DNA of 64,000 nucleotides, from the NCBI RefSeq assembly GCF_013416325.1, contig NZ_JACCGK010000002.1, positions 186,001 through 250,000 on the forward strand, written 5' to 3'. The DNA is from Vreelandella sedimenti (GTDB lineage: Bacteria; Pseudomonadota; Gammaproteobacteria; Pseudomonadales; Halomonadaceae). A model generated the notes under the pieces. The model was not told the origin of the DNA, did no database searches, and saw only the letters and a program-made list of their open reading frames with translations. Both the position numbers and the translations under genes were made by a program. Positions 50,078 to 59,219 of this stretch are shown here, in pieces (positions within the stretch are counted from its first letter, which is position 1; every line of letters starts with the position of its first letter).

Positions 50078-51457
50078 TTAAGATTTTGGGGGTGCCATCA
50101 GCTTGTTCAACGCTGCCTGATCAAGTTGCTGACGGTTCACCTTTAAATAGACCAAGCGCTCTTCCGGCACCACCATGACATCTTCCACGCCGACCACATC
50201 GGCTAAGTGTTCCATCAACAGGTCGAGCGCGTCTGCCTGGGTCTCGTGAAGCGCCACCACTTCGCTGGAGAGAGGTGGCGGTGCGGGCATCCGCCACATG
50301 GCTATCCACCAGCATAGCGCCAGCCCAGCGCAGCCAATGAAGACCGCATTGAGGCCACCATAGTGAGCCAGCAAGCCGCCTAGCGTACCGCCTAAAAAAG
50401 CGCCTAAAAATTGGCTGGTGGAGTACACCCCCATCGCGGTTCCTTTGGCGCCAGCCGGGGCAAGCTTACTGAGCATGGAAGGTAGCGTCGCTTCCAGCAA
50501 GTTAAAGCCGGTGAAGAACACAAACAGCCATACAAACAGCCAGTAGCTTGGCGAGAGAGGCAATCCCAGCCCCGCCAAACTCAGCACAATAGCGCCGATC
50601 GCTGCAAGACACATCAAGCGCATGCGCTGCTGCTTCTCAGCCACAATAATCAGCGGCACCATAGCAACAAACGATAGCGCCATAATGCCAAGATACGCCA
50701 GCCCATGATACTCAATCGCCACACCGGCGTTTAGCAGGCGAAAAGGTACCGCGACAAATATCGCCATCAGCACTAAGTGCAGGGCAAAAATCGACACATC
50801 CAGCCGCCATAAATCGGGGCGGGTGATGACGCTTTTAAACTGCTGGCGATCCATGCCCACATCGCGGTGACGTCGCCGCCGAGGCGCGGCAGGCACCCAG
50901 CGCCATAGCACCAGCAGCCCCACCAGCGTTAATAGCGAGGTAAACCAGAAGACCCCAGCCAGCCCCGCCCAAGCGGCAAGCCACGGCCCCAGCACCATCG
51001 CAATCGCAAACGAAACGCCAATAGAGAGCCCAATGGTGGCCATAGCGGCGGTGCGAATTTCTTCACGGGTTTGATCCGCCAGCAGCGCCATAATGGCCGC
51101 GGCAACGGCACCGCCACCCTGCAGCGCTCGCCCGGCAATCACACCAATAATGGTATCGGATAGAGCGGCGACCACGCTGCCGAGTGCAAATATCAATAGT
51201 CCCATGGCAATCACCCGCTTACGACCAATGCGGTCAGAGAGCAAGCCAAACGGGATTTGCAGCGTTGCCTGGGTTAAACCATAAATACCCAGCGCCACGC
51301 CCACGAGTAGCGGAGTCGAACCCTCAAGGGTGTCGGCATACAGCGCCAACACCGGCAGCACCATAAATAGACCCAGCATGCGCGATGCATAAAGCCCGGC
51401 CAAACCACTGATCGCACGTCGTTCAGAGGCCAGCAATAGTGCGGAAACCTTGCGCAT
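50078..51457 (-). CDS. MFS transporter with a C-terminal soluble tail
   Basis: A 459-residue major-facilitator protein with 12 predicted membrane helices and the loop motif GLLSDRIGRKRVI near residues 74-86. After the last helix, about 60 residues form a soluble tail (DALDLLMEHLADVVGVEDVMVVPEERLVYLKV) with a beta-alpha pattern like a small ferredoxin-fold domain. Drug or sugar efflux is typical of the family, but the substrate is unknown. It separates ssb from uvrA, which are directly divergent in E. coli; the same MFS-ssb arrangement is common in pseudomonads. Confidence 0.85.
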   Translation of the reverse strand: MRKVSALLLASERRAISGLAGLYASRMLGLFMVLPVLALYADTLEGSTPLLVGVALGIYGLTQATLQIPFGLLSDRIGRKRVIAMGLLIFALGSVVAALSDTIIGVIAGRALQGGGAVAAAIMALLADQTREEIRTAAMATIGLSIGVSFAIAMVLGPWLAAWAGLAGVFWFTSLLTLVGLLVLWRWVPAAPRRRRHRDVGMDRQQFKSVITRPDLWRLDVSIFALHLVLMAIFVAVPFRLLNAGVAIEYHGLAYLGIMALSFVAMVPLIIVAEKQQRMRLMCLAAIGAIVLSLAGLGLPLSPSYWLFVWLFVFFTGFNLLEATLPSMLSKLAPAGAKGTAMGVYSTSQFLGAFLGGTLGGLLAHYGGLNAVFIGCAGLALCWWIAMWRMPAPPPLSSEVVALHETQADALDLLMEHLADVVGVEDVMVVPEERLVYLKVNRQQLDQAALNKLMAPPKS

Positions 51458-51580
51458 AATGCCCTTTTATATGCTGATTAAGCATGTGGTGAGTCAGTGT
51501 GGATTGTGACAATCCTCTATTCTAGCGGTTTGGGCTGGCGCTGGAAACGTCGCGAGTTGACGCAGGTTATCAAAGCGGTT

Positions 51581-51610
51581 TTGCCGGGAGGGTGCCGACA
51601 AACGTATAAT
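51581..51610 (+). promoter_or_regulatory. Promoter of uvrA
   Basis: TTGCCG (51581-51586) and a perfect TATAAT (51605-51610) lie 18 bp apart, placing the start about 24 bp before the uvrA ATG. No LexA-type CTG-N10-CAG site was seen across it. Confidence 0.6.
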
Positions 51611-51640
51611 CACGCTTTTGCCGCGCGATTCGAGGTGTTG

Positions 51641-54487
51641 ATGGACAGCATTCTGGTCAGGGGTGCCCGCACCCACAACCTCAAGCAGATCGATGTGGAG
51701 CTGCCCCGTAACAAGCTGATTGTGATTACCGGCCTCTCCGGCTCGGGTAAATCGTCGTTAGCGTTTGACACCCTTTACGCCGAGGGGCAGCGCCGCTACG
51801 TGGAGTCGCTCTCCACTTATGCGCGCCAGTTCCTGTCGATGATGGAAAAGCCCGATGTAGATCACATCGAAGGGCTGTCACCTGCGATCTCCATTGAGCA
51901 GAAGTCCACCTCCCACAACCCGCGCTCGACCGTGGGCACCATCACCGAAATTTACGACTACCTGCGCCTGCTGTTTGCCCGTGCCGGGACGCCCCGCTGT
52001 CCAGAACATGGCGAGGACTTGGAAGCCCAGACCATCTCGCAGATGGTCGACCAGGTCATGAACCTCACCGAAGGCACCAAGCTGATGCTGCTGGCGCCGG
52101 TAGTCAAAGGCCGCAAGGGCGAACATTTACAGTTATTAGCCGAGCTGCGCGCTCAGGGCTTCGTACGCGCCCTGGTCGATGGCCAAGTGCTGGAACTGGA
52201 CGACATCGCACCGCTGGATAAGCGCAAAAAGCACGATATCAGCGTCGTCGTTGACCGCTTCAAAGTGCGCGACGACCTTGCCCAACGTTTGGCGGAGTCC
52301 TTTGAAACCGCGTTGAACCTCGCCGACGGCACCGCCATGATTCACTTTATGGACGGTGAGCGCGACGATATTGCCTTCTCGTCACGCTTTGCCTGCCCGG
52401 TGTGCGGCTACTCGCTGGCGGAACTTGAGCCACGCATGTTCTCGTTCAACAATCCTGCAGGCGCCTGCCCTACCTGCGACGGTCTGGGTGTACAGCAGTA
52501 CTTCGACCCGGACAAGCTCATCAGCCACCCGGAGCTATCACTTGCCGAAGGCGTGATCAAAGGCTGGGATCGGCGCAATATCTACTACTTTACCCAGCTT
52601 CAGGCGCTGGCTAAGCACTACGACTTTGAGCTGGAAACACCCTGGCAAGAGCTCGCCCGCCACGAGCGAGAGGTTATCTTAAACGGCAGCGGCGACGAGC
52701 AGATCCCGTTTGTGTACGTGGGTGATCGCGGTCGTAAAGTGACCCGCGAACACGCTTTCGAAGGCGTGTTGCCCAATATGCAGCGCCGCTATCGGGAAAC
52801 CGAATCCAACATGGTGCGCGATGACCTGGTCAAATACATCGCCGTCCAGCCCTGCGCCACCTGTAACGGCTCGCGACTGCGTAAAGAGTCACGCCATGTT
52901 TACGTGGATGATCACAATATCGCCGAGATTGTGCGCTTTCCGATTGGCGAAGCGTGGCACTATTTTGCCGATCTGAGCCTACCGGGTCGCAAAGGTGAAA
53001 TTGCCGATAAAATCGTCCACGAGATTCACGCCCGGTTAGAGTTTTTGGTCAATGTAGGGCTGGACTATCTCAACCTGGAGCGCAGTGCCGATACCCTTTC
53101 CGGCGGTGAAGCCCAGCGTATCCGTTTAGCCAGCCAAATTGGCGCAGGCCTGGTCGGGGTGATGTATATTCTCGATGAGCCGTCGATTGGCTTGCACCAG
53201 CGCGACAATGACCGACTGCTGAAAACCCTTGAGCGGCTGCGTGACTTGGGCAATACCGTGATCGTGGTAGAGCACGACGAAGACGCCATTCGCGCCGCCG
53301 ACCACGTGCTGGATATCGGCCCAGGTGCGGGTGTGCACGGCGGTGAAATTGTCGCCCAGGGCACCCCGCAAGACGTAATGGACAACCCTAACTCGCTGAC
53401 CGGCCAATACCTCTGTGGTACCCGGGAAATCGCGGTGCCGCCCTACCGTATTCCTGGCAACCCGGAAAAGCAGTTGGTGGTGCGCGGCGCTACCGGCAAT
53501 AACCTGCAGAATGTCACACTTAGCCTGCCGCTAGGGTTGTTTATCGCCATTACCGGTGTTTCCGGCTCGGGTAAATCGACGTTGATCAACGGCACCTTGA
53601 TGCCGATTGCGGCTCGCGAATTAAATCGCGCGACGACATTGACCGCCGCGCCCTATGAGAAGATCGAGGGGCTCGACCAGCTCGATAAAGTGATCGATAT
53701 CGACCAGAGCCCGATTGGCCGCACGCCACGCTCAAATCCGGCCACCTATACGGGTATTTTTACGCCGATTCGAGAACTGTTTGCGGGCACCCAAGAAGCG
53801 CGTTCGCGGGGCTATAAGCCTGGTCGCTTCAGTTTTAACGTCAAGGGTGGGCGCTGCGAGGCGTGCCAGGGTGAAGGCATGATCAAGGTAGAGATGCACT
53901 TTCTACCGGATATCTACGTGCCTTGCGATGTCTGTAAGGGCAAGCGCTACAACCGTGAAACCCTGGATATCCATTACAAGGGTAAAACGATCCACGAAGT
54001 GTTGACCATGACCGTGGAAGACGCGCTGGAATTCTTCAGCCCGGTACCGGCGATTGCCCGTCGCCTGCAAACCTTGCTCGATGTGGGGCTCTCCTATATC
54101 CGCTTGGGACAGAGCGCCACTACCCTTTCCGGCGGCGAAGCACAGCGGGTTAAACTCGCCCGCGAACTGGCCAAGCGCGATACCGGCAAAACGCTGTATA
54201 TTTTGGATGAGCCGACCACCGGGCTGCACTTTGAAGATATCCGTCAACTGCTGACGGTACTTCACCGCCTGCGCGATCACGGCAATACCATCGTGGTCAT
54301 TGAGCACAACCTGGATGTGATCAAAACCGCCGACTGGATTGTCGATCTTGGCCCCGAAGGGGGTTCTGGGGGCGGGCAGATCATCGCCGAAGGCACGCCT
54401 GAACAGATTGCCAAGCAGAAAGTCTCGCATACCGGTCGATTCTTAGCGCCACTGCTGGCACGGGGGAATCGCGCAACGAAGCGCTAG
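51641..54487 (+). CDS. uvrA: Excinuclease ABC subunit A
   Basis: UvrA is the damage-sensing ATPase of nucleotide excision repair. The start at [18 protein letters not shown] gives 948 residues, the family length; the in-frame extension upstream crosses the promoter. Two ABC modules are present: Walker [10 protein letters not shown] near residue 31 and GVSGSGKST near 640, with signatures LSGGEAQRI and LSGGEAQRV. Zinc clusters are at CPVCGYS...CPTCDG and CEACQGEG...CDVCKG. It is monocistronic and divergent from the MFS-ssb genes. Confidence 0.98.
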   Translation: MDSILVRGARTHNLKQIDVELPRNKLIVITGLSGSGKSSLAFDTLYAEGQRRYVESLSTYARQFLSMMEKPDVDHIEGLSPAISIEQKSTSHNPRSTVGTITEIYDYLRLLFARAGTPRCPEHGEDLEAQTISQMVDQVMNLTEGTKLMLLAPVVKGRKGEHLQLLAELRAQGFVRALVDGQVLELDDIAPLDKRKKHDISVVVDRFKVRDDLAQRLAESFETALNLADGTAMIHFMDGERDDIAFSSRFACPVCGYSLAELEPRMFSFNNPAGACPTCDGLGVQQYFDPDKLISHPELSLAEGVIKGWDRRNIYYFTQLQALAKHYDFELETPWQELARHEREVILNGSGDEQIPFVYVGDRGRKVTREHAFEGVLPNMQRRYRETESNMVRDDLVKYIAVQPCATCNGSRLRKESRHVYVDDHNIAEIVRFPIGEAWHYFADLSLPGRKGEIADKIVHEIHARLEFLVNVGLDYLNLERSADTLSGGEAQRIRLASQIGAGLVGVMYILDEPSIGLHQRDNDRLLKTLERLRDLGNTVIVVEHDEDAIRAADHVLDIGPGAGVHGGEIVAQGTPQDVMDNPNSLTGQYLCGTREIAVPPYRIPGNPEKQLVVRGATGNNLQNVTLSLPLGLFIAITGVSGSGKSTLINGTLMPIAARELNRATTLTAAPYEKIEGLDQLDKVIDIDQSPIGRTPRSNPATYTGIFTPIRELFAGTQEARSRGYKPGRFSFNVKGGRCEACQGEGMIKVEMHFLPDIYVPCDVCKGKRYNRETLDIHYKGKTIHEVLTMTVEDALEFFSPVPAIARRLQTLLDVGLSYIRLGQSATTLSGGEAQRVKLARELAKRDTGKTLYILDEPTTGLHFEDIRQLLTVLHRLRDHGNTIVVIEHNLDVIKTADWIVDLGPEGGSGGGQIIAEGTPEQIAKQKVSHTGRFLAPLLARGNRATKR

Positions 54488-54506
54488 CACGCTCTTTCTT
54501 GAAGGC

Positions 54507-54530
54507 AGGGTGGGCAGACGCGCCCACCCC
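54507..54530 (+). terminator. Hairpin after uvrA
   Basis: GGGTGGGC and GCCCACCC form an 8-bp stem 20 bp after uvrA. It has no T-run, so it is a weak terminator candidate. Confidence 0.35.
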
Positions 54531-54650
54531 AGACTAAATAGCCATGCTAGTTAGTACCTTTGGGCAACGCAGTAGATGGCCACATTGTTTATAGTGGCGA
54601 GCAGATTATAGTTAGCAGGATTATGCAATCCTCTGCCGGAGGGATAAGCC

Positions 54651-55394
54651 GTGGGTCAGGAAAATAGCTGTATTATTAAGCACTTCAATCACTACTGTTC
54701 ATTAAGCGATGACGAGAAGGAATTGCTCATGACGCTGGAGGAGAGCCCGTCCGATATTAAGTCGGGCACGCTACTCTGGGAGATGGGCGCCCCGGCCAAT
54801 GAGTTCTGCACGTTAAAAAGCGGCTGGGCCTACTCCTACCGTCATCTTGAAAATGGTGACCGCCAGATTCTGGAAGTGTTTTTACCGGGGGATATTATTG
54901 GACTGCGCGAGTTTGCTTTCTCTGAGCGTCTTGAGAATGTGCGCATGATTGATGACGGGGTGATTTGTCATTTTCCGCACAAGCGCATGCTGGAAATATT
55001 CCGCCAATCTCTCCCGCTAACATCAGTCATGTTTGCCATCAGTAGCCGCCAACAAGCGCTAATGACCGAGCGGCTAGTGACGCTGGCTAGACGCAGCGCA
55101 CGCCAAAAAATGGCGCACTTCCTTTATGAGATGTATCTACGGCTGCGCCAAACCAACCCGGATATTAGCAACCAGTTCCGCCTGCCCCTCTCTCAGGAAC
55201 AGTTAGCCGATGTGCTAGGGCTAAGCCCGGTACACGTTAGCCGTACCTTTACCGCACTCAGCGAAGATGGTTTGGTGTTTCGCGATCGCCACCACCTAAC
55301 GATACCGGATTTAAAGGCCCTGAGTACCGAAGGGCAGTTTGACGACTGCTATCTCACCGACAATGTCCGCCCCCTGTTAGGCGAAACGGCATAA
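54651..55394 (+). CDS. CRP/FNR-family transcription regulator
   Basis: A 247-residue regulator with a cyclic-nucleotide-binding-type beta barrel (residues 30-120, including LEVFLPGDIIGLREFAF) and a long dimer helix. The C-terminal winged helix has the FNR-like recognition region LSQEQLADVLGLSPVHVSRTFTAL. The FNR iron-sulfur cysteine cluster is absent (cysteines at 7, 16, 53 and 106 only), and the cAMP-binding Arg-Ser pair is not present. The signal is therefore unknown. The start is GTG with GGAGGG upstream. It is closed by a terminator shared with nrdJb. Confidence 0.85.
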   Translation: MGQENSCIIKHFNHYCSLSDDEKELLMTLEESPSDIKSGTLLWEMGAPANEFCTLKSGWAYSYRHLENGDRQILEVFLPGDIIGLREFAFSERLENVRMIDDGVICHFPHKRMLEIFRQSLPLTSVMFAISSRQQALMTERLVTLARRSARQKMAHFLYEMYLRLRQTNPDISNQFRLPLSQEQLADVLGLSPVHVSRTFTALSEDGLVFRDRHHLTIPDLKALSTEGQFDDCYLTDNVRPLLGETA

Positions 55395-55428
55395 AAAAAC
55401 CGCGTGCTGTTAGCACGCGGTTTTTAAA
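55392..55428. terminator. Bidirectional terminator between the CRP-like gene and nrdJb
   Basis: AAAAAAACCGCGTGCT-GTT-AGCACGCGGTTTTT: a perfect 10-bp stem flanked by A- and T-runs, serving the convergent genes on both strands. Confidence 0.9.
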
Positions 55429-55447
55429 CCAAAGGCCTCAGCTCAAC

Positions 55448-56242
55448 CTAACCACACTTGGACCAGCCGCAGCCTGCATAGCAGGTGGGGCATCCATCCA
55501 TCATGATGAGCTCGCCGCGACACTCGGGGCAGTTACCCACGATGGCTGGGCCACTGCCTTCAGGCTTTTTTCCCTTCGTTGCCTTATCACCGCCAATCGT
55601 CTCCACCGCGCCTGTTTCAATGGGTGCATCATTAGCGTCTTCTTCAGCACCGGGCTGCCAAGCGTGGCCGTGAGCCATACGATGGGCATAACGCTCTACC
55701 AGCTTTTCAACCGGCACTTGGTTGCCATCCCGATCCAGAAAACCGCGGCGATAAAGAATCTGCTGAATCGACCAAGCAATCGCCGCCACTTCCGAATCGT
55801 GGAACATTGGCTTGTTCCAACGGTTCATACCACAGCGCACCAAGCCTTTGTCCCAGGCTACTTTGCGCAGATCCGCCACCGCCTGGGTAACGTAACCGCC
55901 ACGCGCCGCCAGTGAGAGACTACGCATGGTCGCAGTGATCCACTGGTGCTCACTGGAGAGCTGGCCCGATGGGAAGAAAAACTCCACCGGACGCTCAATC
56001 ACCACTCGCTTACTACCAATTACGCCTTCCACTGGCATAAACGACACCAGCAAATAGACTTTTTTGCGCCCTTCCGCGCCTACGTATGAAATCTTTTCAG
56101 ACACGGCTTCCAAAGTGCCTTCCGGACGGGAAGGTATACGCACCGTTAGCGGATCTTCATCTTGTAACGCAGGAACGGAAACGGCCTGCTCCTGCTGCTT
56201 GATACGGTAACCAACAATTTTTGAGGTAATTTCTACAGCCAT
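55448..56242 (-). CDS. nrdJb: Class II ribonucleotide reductase, small split subunit NrdJb
   Basis: The C-terminal piece of the B12-dependent ribonucleotide reductase, which in Pseudomonas aeruginosa is likewise encoded separately and needed for activity. The ATG at 56242 has GGAG six bases upstream and gives 264 residues (MAVEITSKIVGYRIKQ). A central region has ALSLAARGGY-like packing helices. The C-terminus is a cysteine cluster, CPECRGELIMMDGCPTCYAGCGWSKCG-type, that may bind metal or act as the redox tail. It begins 56 bp after nrdJa. Confidence 0.85.
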   Translation of the reverse strand: MAVEITSKIVGYRIKQQEQAVSVPALQDEDPLTVRIPSRPEGTLEAVSEKISYVGAEGRKKVYLLVSFMPVEGVIGSKRVVIERPVEFFFPSGQLSSEHQWITATMRSLSLAARGGYVTQAVADLRKVAWDKGLVRCGMNRWNKPMFHDSEVAAIAWSIQQILYRRGFLDRDGNQVPVEKLVERYAHRMAHGHAWQPGAEEDANDAPIETGAVETIGGDKATKGKKPEGSGPAIVGNCPECRGELIMMDGCPTCYAGCGWSKCG

Positions 56243-56298
56243 GGTGTTCTCCATTTAGCAAAGGTGTGCGTTTAAAACAGATGGCGCTTAACGCGGCA

Positions 56299-58410
56299 TC
56301 ACCATTTGCCGTAGGTGCCTTCTTTTAAGCCATCAAAGAGGTTGGCAGCGTTATGCTCTTCACCGTCGTAAATCACCTTCTCATTCCCGGCTAGTTCGAG
56401 GGTTTCACCATTTTCAAGTTCAAATACGTAGGTCGTGTTTTTAAGATCATCTTCCCGTACGAGCACGCCCTGGAAAGCTTCGGGATTAAAGCGGAAAGTA
56501 GTGCAGCCTTTTAAGCGGCTTTCATAAGCCTGCAAATAGAGGTTCTGGAACTGTTCAAAGGGGAACTCGGTAGGTACATTGACCGTTTTCGAGATCGCTG
56601 AATCCACCCAGTGCTGGGCGGCGGCTTGAACAGCAACGTGCTGTTCGGGAGATATCGCATCGGCGGTGACGAAGTAGTCAGGTAGGTCGCTGTCCACCGC
56701 ATCAGAGGCGATAAAGTGACGGTAGGCGGCCAGCTCAAAGGAGACGACTTCGACCTGCTCTTTGGTCTTCTTGCCCGACTGAATAATATTGCGGAAATAA
56801 CGGTGCGAGAAGGAGGGTTCGATACCATTGGAGGCGTTGTTACCCATCGACAGGCTGATCGTGCCGGTCGGTGCGATCGAGCTGTGGTGGGTGAAGCGCG
56901 CGCCGTGCTCGGCTAGCTGTGACACAAGCTCCGGCTCAAGCTCGGCCACTTGGGCCATGTACTGACTATAACGGGCGTGCAGGATACGCCCCGGCACCTG
57001 ATCGCCCACTTCGTAGCCATCTTTGGCCAGCTGAGGCCGCTCGCGCAACATTTTGGGAGTAATGGTGTGCTCCTGCTCAAGCACCGGCGCCATGCCTTTC
57101 TCTTGGGAGAGCTCCAGCGCCTGCTTCCAACCCTCTATCGCTAAGTGGCGGCTCACCTCATCAGTGAACACCAACGACTGCTTAGAACCGTAAGGAATTT
57201 TGAGCATGGTGAGCGTTGAGCCTAAGCCTAAGAAGCCCATGCCGTGGCGCCGCTTGGCTTCTATTTCACGCTGCTGCTGGGGCAACGGCAAACCGGCAAT
57301 CTCGACCACGTTATCGAGCATACGCGTGAAGATCGCGACCACTTTGCGGTAGCGTTCCCAGTCAAAGCGCGGATCGGCGCCGAAGGGGTCGATCACAAAC
57401 TTGGTTAGGTTGACCGAGCCCAGCAGGCAGGCACCTTCCGGCGGCAGGGGTTGTTCGCCACAGGGATTCGTCGCACGGATATCTTCGCAGAACCAGTTGT
57501 TATTCATCCGATTAACCTGGTCGATCAGGATAAAGCCGGGCTCGGCGTAGTCGTAGGTGGAGGACATAATGGTGTCCCACAACTCCCGCGCTTTAATCAC
57601 TTCGACAATGCGGCAGGCGACGCGGCCTTCGGCATCGACCGTGTAGCCCTCTTCAACTACCGGCCAGTCACGGTAGATCAAGTCTTCCGCTTTAACGTCC
57701 TCTTTCTCGCCAGGGTGCAGTGGAAAGGCCAACGGCCAGTCGGTATTGTTTTTCACCGCTTCCATAAACTCGTCGGTGATCAGCAAGCTAAGGTTAAACT
57801 GACGCAGACGCCCCGCTTCGCGCTTGGCCTGAATAAACTCGCGCACATCTGGGTGGCCCACATCGAAGGTACCCATCTGAGCACCACGCCGACCACCTGC
57901 AGAGGCGACGGTGAAGCACATCTTGTCGTAGATATCCATAAACGCCAGCGGGCCGTTGGTGCCTGCGCCAGCACCGAATACGAACGCGCCCTTATGGCGC
58001 AGCGTTGAGAAGTCGTAGCCGATACCAGCCCCGGATTTTAGCGTCATACCCGCATCGACCACCGAGTCGAGAATATCGCGCATTGAATCGCGAATCGTGC
58101 GGGAGACGGTGCAGTTAATCAGACTCACCGCAGGCTTGTAGGCCTCAGCGCCCGCGTTGGAGAGAATACGACCGGCAGGTATGGCGCCATTTTCCAGCGC
58201 CCAGCGGAACTTCGGCAGCCACTCTTCCGCCTTATCACCTTCCACCGCAGCCAGGGCGCGAGCAACACGTTCAAACGTAGCACCGACGTCTTGATCCACG
58301 GGTTGACTATGACGATCCTTGAGACGGTATTTGGCGTCCCAGATTTCCCGCGAGGGGGCCTGCATCGGGACATCATTAGAGGTCTTCATAGCCTTGGCAG
58401 CGGTGCTCAT
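56299..58410 (-). CDS. nrdJa: Class II (adenosylcobalamin-dependent) ribonucleotide reductase, NrdJa
   Basis: The catalytic subunit that reduces ribonucleotides using adenosylcobalamin, independent of oxygen. The ATG at 58410 has AAGGAG upstream and gives 703 residues. Active-site features include SLINCTVSRTI, NPCGEQPLPPEGACLLGSVNL and APTGTISLSMGNNASNGIEPSFSHRYFRN. The chain ends GLKEGTYGKW, and the remaining domain is in NrdJb. A pair of NrdR-like boxes lies about 93-134 bp upstream. I saw no cobalamin riboswitch, although the leader is too short for one. Confidence 0.93.
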   Translation of the reverse strand: MSTAAKAMKTSNDVPMQAPSREIWDAKYRLKDRHSQPVDQDVGATFERVARALAAVEGDKAEEWLPKFRWALENGAIPAGRILSNAGAEAYKPAVSLINCTVSRTIRDSMRDILDSVVDAGMTLKSGAGIGYDFSTLRHKGAFVFGAGAGTNGPLAFMDIYDKMCFTVASAGGRRGAQMGTFDVGHPDVREFIQAKREAGRLRQFNLSLLITDEFMEAVKNNTDWPLAFPLHPGEKEDVKAEDLIYRDWPVVEEGYTVDAEGRVACRIVEVIKARELWDTIMSSTYDYAEPGFILIDQVNRMNNNWFCEDIRATNPCGEQPLPPEGACLLGSVNLTKFVIDPFGADPRFDWERYRKVVAIFTRMLDNVVEIAGLPLPQQQREIEAKRRHGMGFLGLGSTLTMLKIPYGSKQSLVFTDEVSRHLAIEGWKQALELSQEKGMAPVLEQEHTITPKMLRERPQLAKDGYEVGDQVPGRILHARYSQYMAQVAELEPELVSQLAEHGARFTHHSSIAPTGTISLSMGNNASNGIEPSFSHRYFRNIIQSGKKTKEQVEVVSFELAAYRHFIASDAVDSDLPDYFVTADAISPEQHVAVQAAAQHWVDSAISKTVNVPTEFPFEQFQNLYLQAYESRLKGCTTFRFNPEAFQGVLVREDDLKNTTYVFELENGETLELAGNEKVIYDGEEHNAANLFDGLKEGTYGKW

Positions 58411-58501
58411 GTCGCAAAACTCCTTCACAGCGGGGTGAATTATAGCGCTCAAATAGGGCGATTATACGTAGCATCGGAGTGAAGTATAGACGTGACATCC
58501 C

Positions 58502-58544
58502 ACCATATGAGGCACTTTTTTTACTTTTTTCTACCATATATAGG
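58502..58544 (-). promoter_or_regulatory. Pair of NrdR-box-like sites upstream of nrdJa
   Basis: ACCATATGAGG (58502-58512) and ACCATATATAGG (58533-58544) are 31 bp apart start to start, about three helical turns, the spacing usual for NrdR box pairs. A third TATAT-type element, CACAATATAGAC, is at 58579-58590. NrdR represses ribonucleotide reductase genes in most bacteria. The first box is a poor match to the palindromic consensus. Confidence 0.4.
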
Positions 58545-58606
58545 AAAATCAGCGCGTTACTGTTTTGCCAATCCCAAACACAATATAGACTGGGGTTTTG
58601 GATTAA

Positions 58607-59209
58607 ATGGCTTTGATCATGTCCGCAACTCACTCCCTGCGCTCTCCATCCCAGTGCCTTTGCACGCTCACGTTAACCGTTGTGGCGATAGTGACCATGT
58701 GGATAGCCGCTACGCCCGTCGCTAACGCGACCACGTTCAATACCGACGACGTGGCCACCCACGACCATTGGCAGTCAATGACGCTCTCACTGGGTGGCGA
58801 ACGCCACCATCGAGCGGTAGAAACCCACAGCTACTCGGATGCGACGCTGAGCGTGAATACTACCTCGGGCGTTTGCGATTTACCCTGGCTGGAGATGCGA
58901 GTCACCCTTGAGCAGCAGCAGGGAGAGAGCCGTACAGTAAACTTGGTGCCCACTCGGCTGCGCATCGATGAAAGGCCCGTCATCGACACCATGGCGGAAT
59001 TTATCACTGAGCGCGGTGATGACGGGTTTTATGCTCACTTTTATTTAAGCGACTTGGAAACACTGATGGCCGACATGCGCCAGGGGGAGCAGCTATTTCT
59101 CGGCTTCGACCAGGAAGAGCGCGAGCCGTGGTATATGACCTTTAGCCTAAAAGGTGCCGATGCGGCGATCAACCGAATGCTCACCCAGTGTGAAGGTAGT
59201 GGCGCCTAA
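58607..59209 (+). CDS. Secreted protein of unknown function
   Basis: A 200-residue protein with an N-terminal hydrophobic segment (about residues 18-40) and a signal-peptidase site after VANA. The mature part of about 155 residues is acidic and rich in beta-type pattern. It has only two cysteines (CDLPW and the C-terminal TQCEGS), possibly a disulfide. I do not recognise the family. The start is at 58607 or 58619. It is divergent from nrdJa and converges on the phytochrome-like cyclase with 10 bp between stops. Confidence 0.7.
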   Translation: MALIMSATHSLRSPSQCLCTLTLTVVAIVTMWIAATPVANATTFNTDDVATHDHWQSMTLSLGGERHHRAVETHSYSDATLSVNTTSGVCDLPWLEMRVTLEQQQGESRTVNLVPTRLRIDERPVIDTMAEFITERGDDGFYAHFYLSDLETLMADMRQGEQLFLGFDQEEREPWYMTFSLKGADAAINRMLTQCEGSGA

Positions 59210-59219
59210 TAAGGTTTGA

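Noticed and set aside
51458..51640. LexA (SOS) box upstream of uvrA
   Set aside because: I looked for CTG-N10-CAG type sites in the spacer and found none. A degenerate site cannot be excluded.
58411..58606. Cobalamin riboswitch upstream of the B12-dependent nrdJa
   Set aside because: The leader is under 200 bp, shared with a divergent gene, and no B12-box-like sequence was seen.
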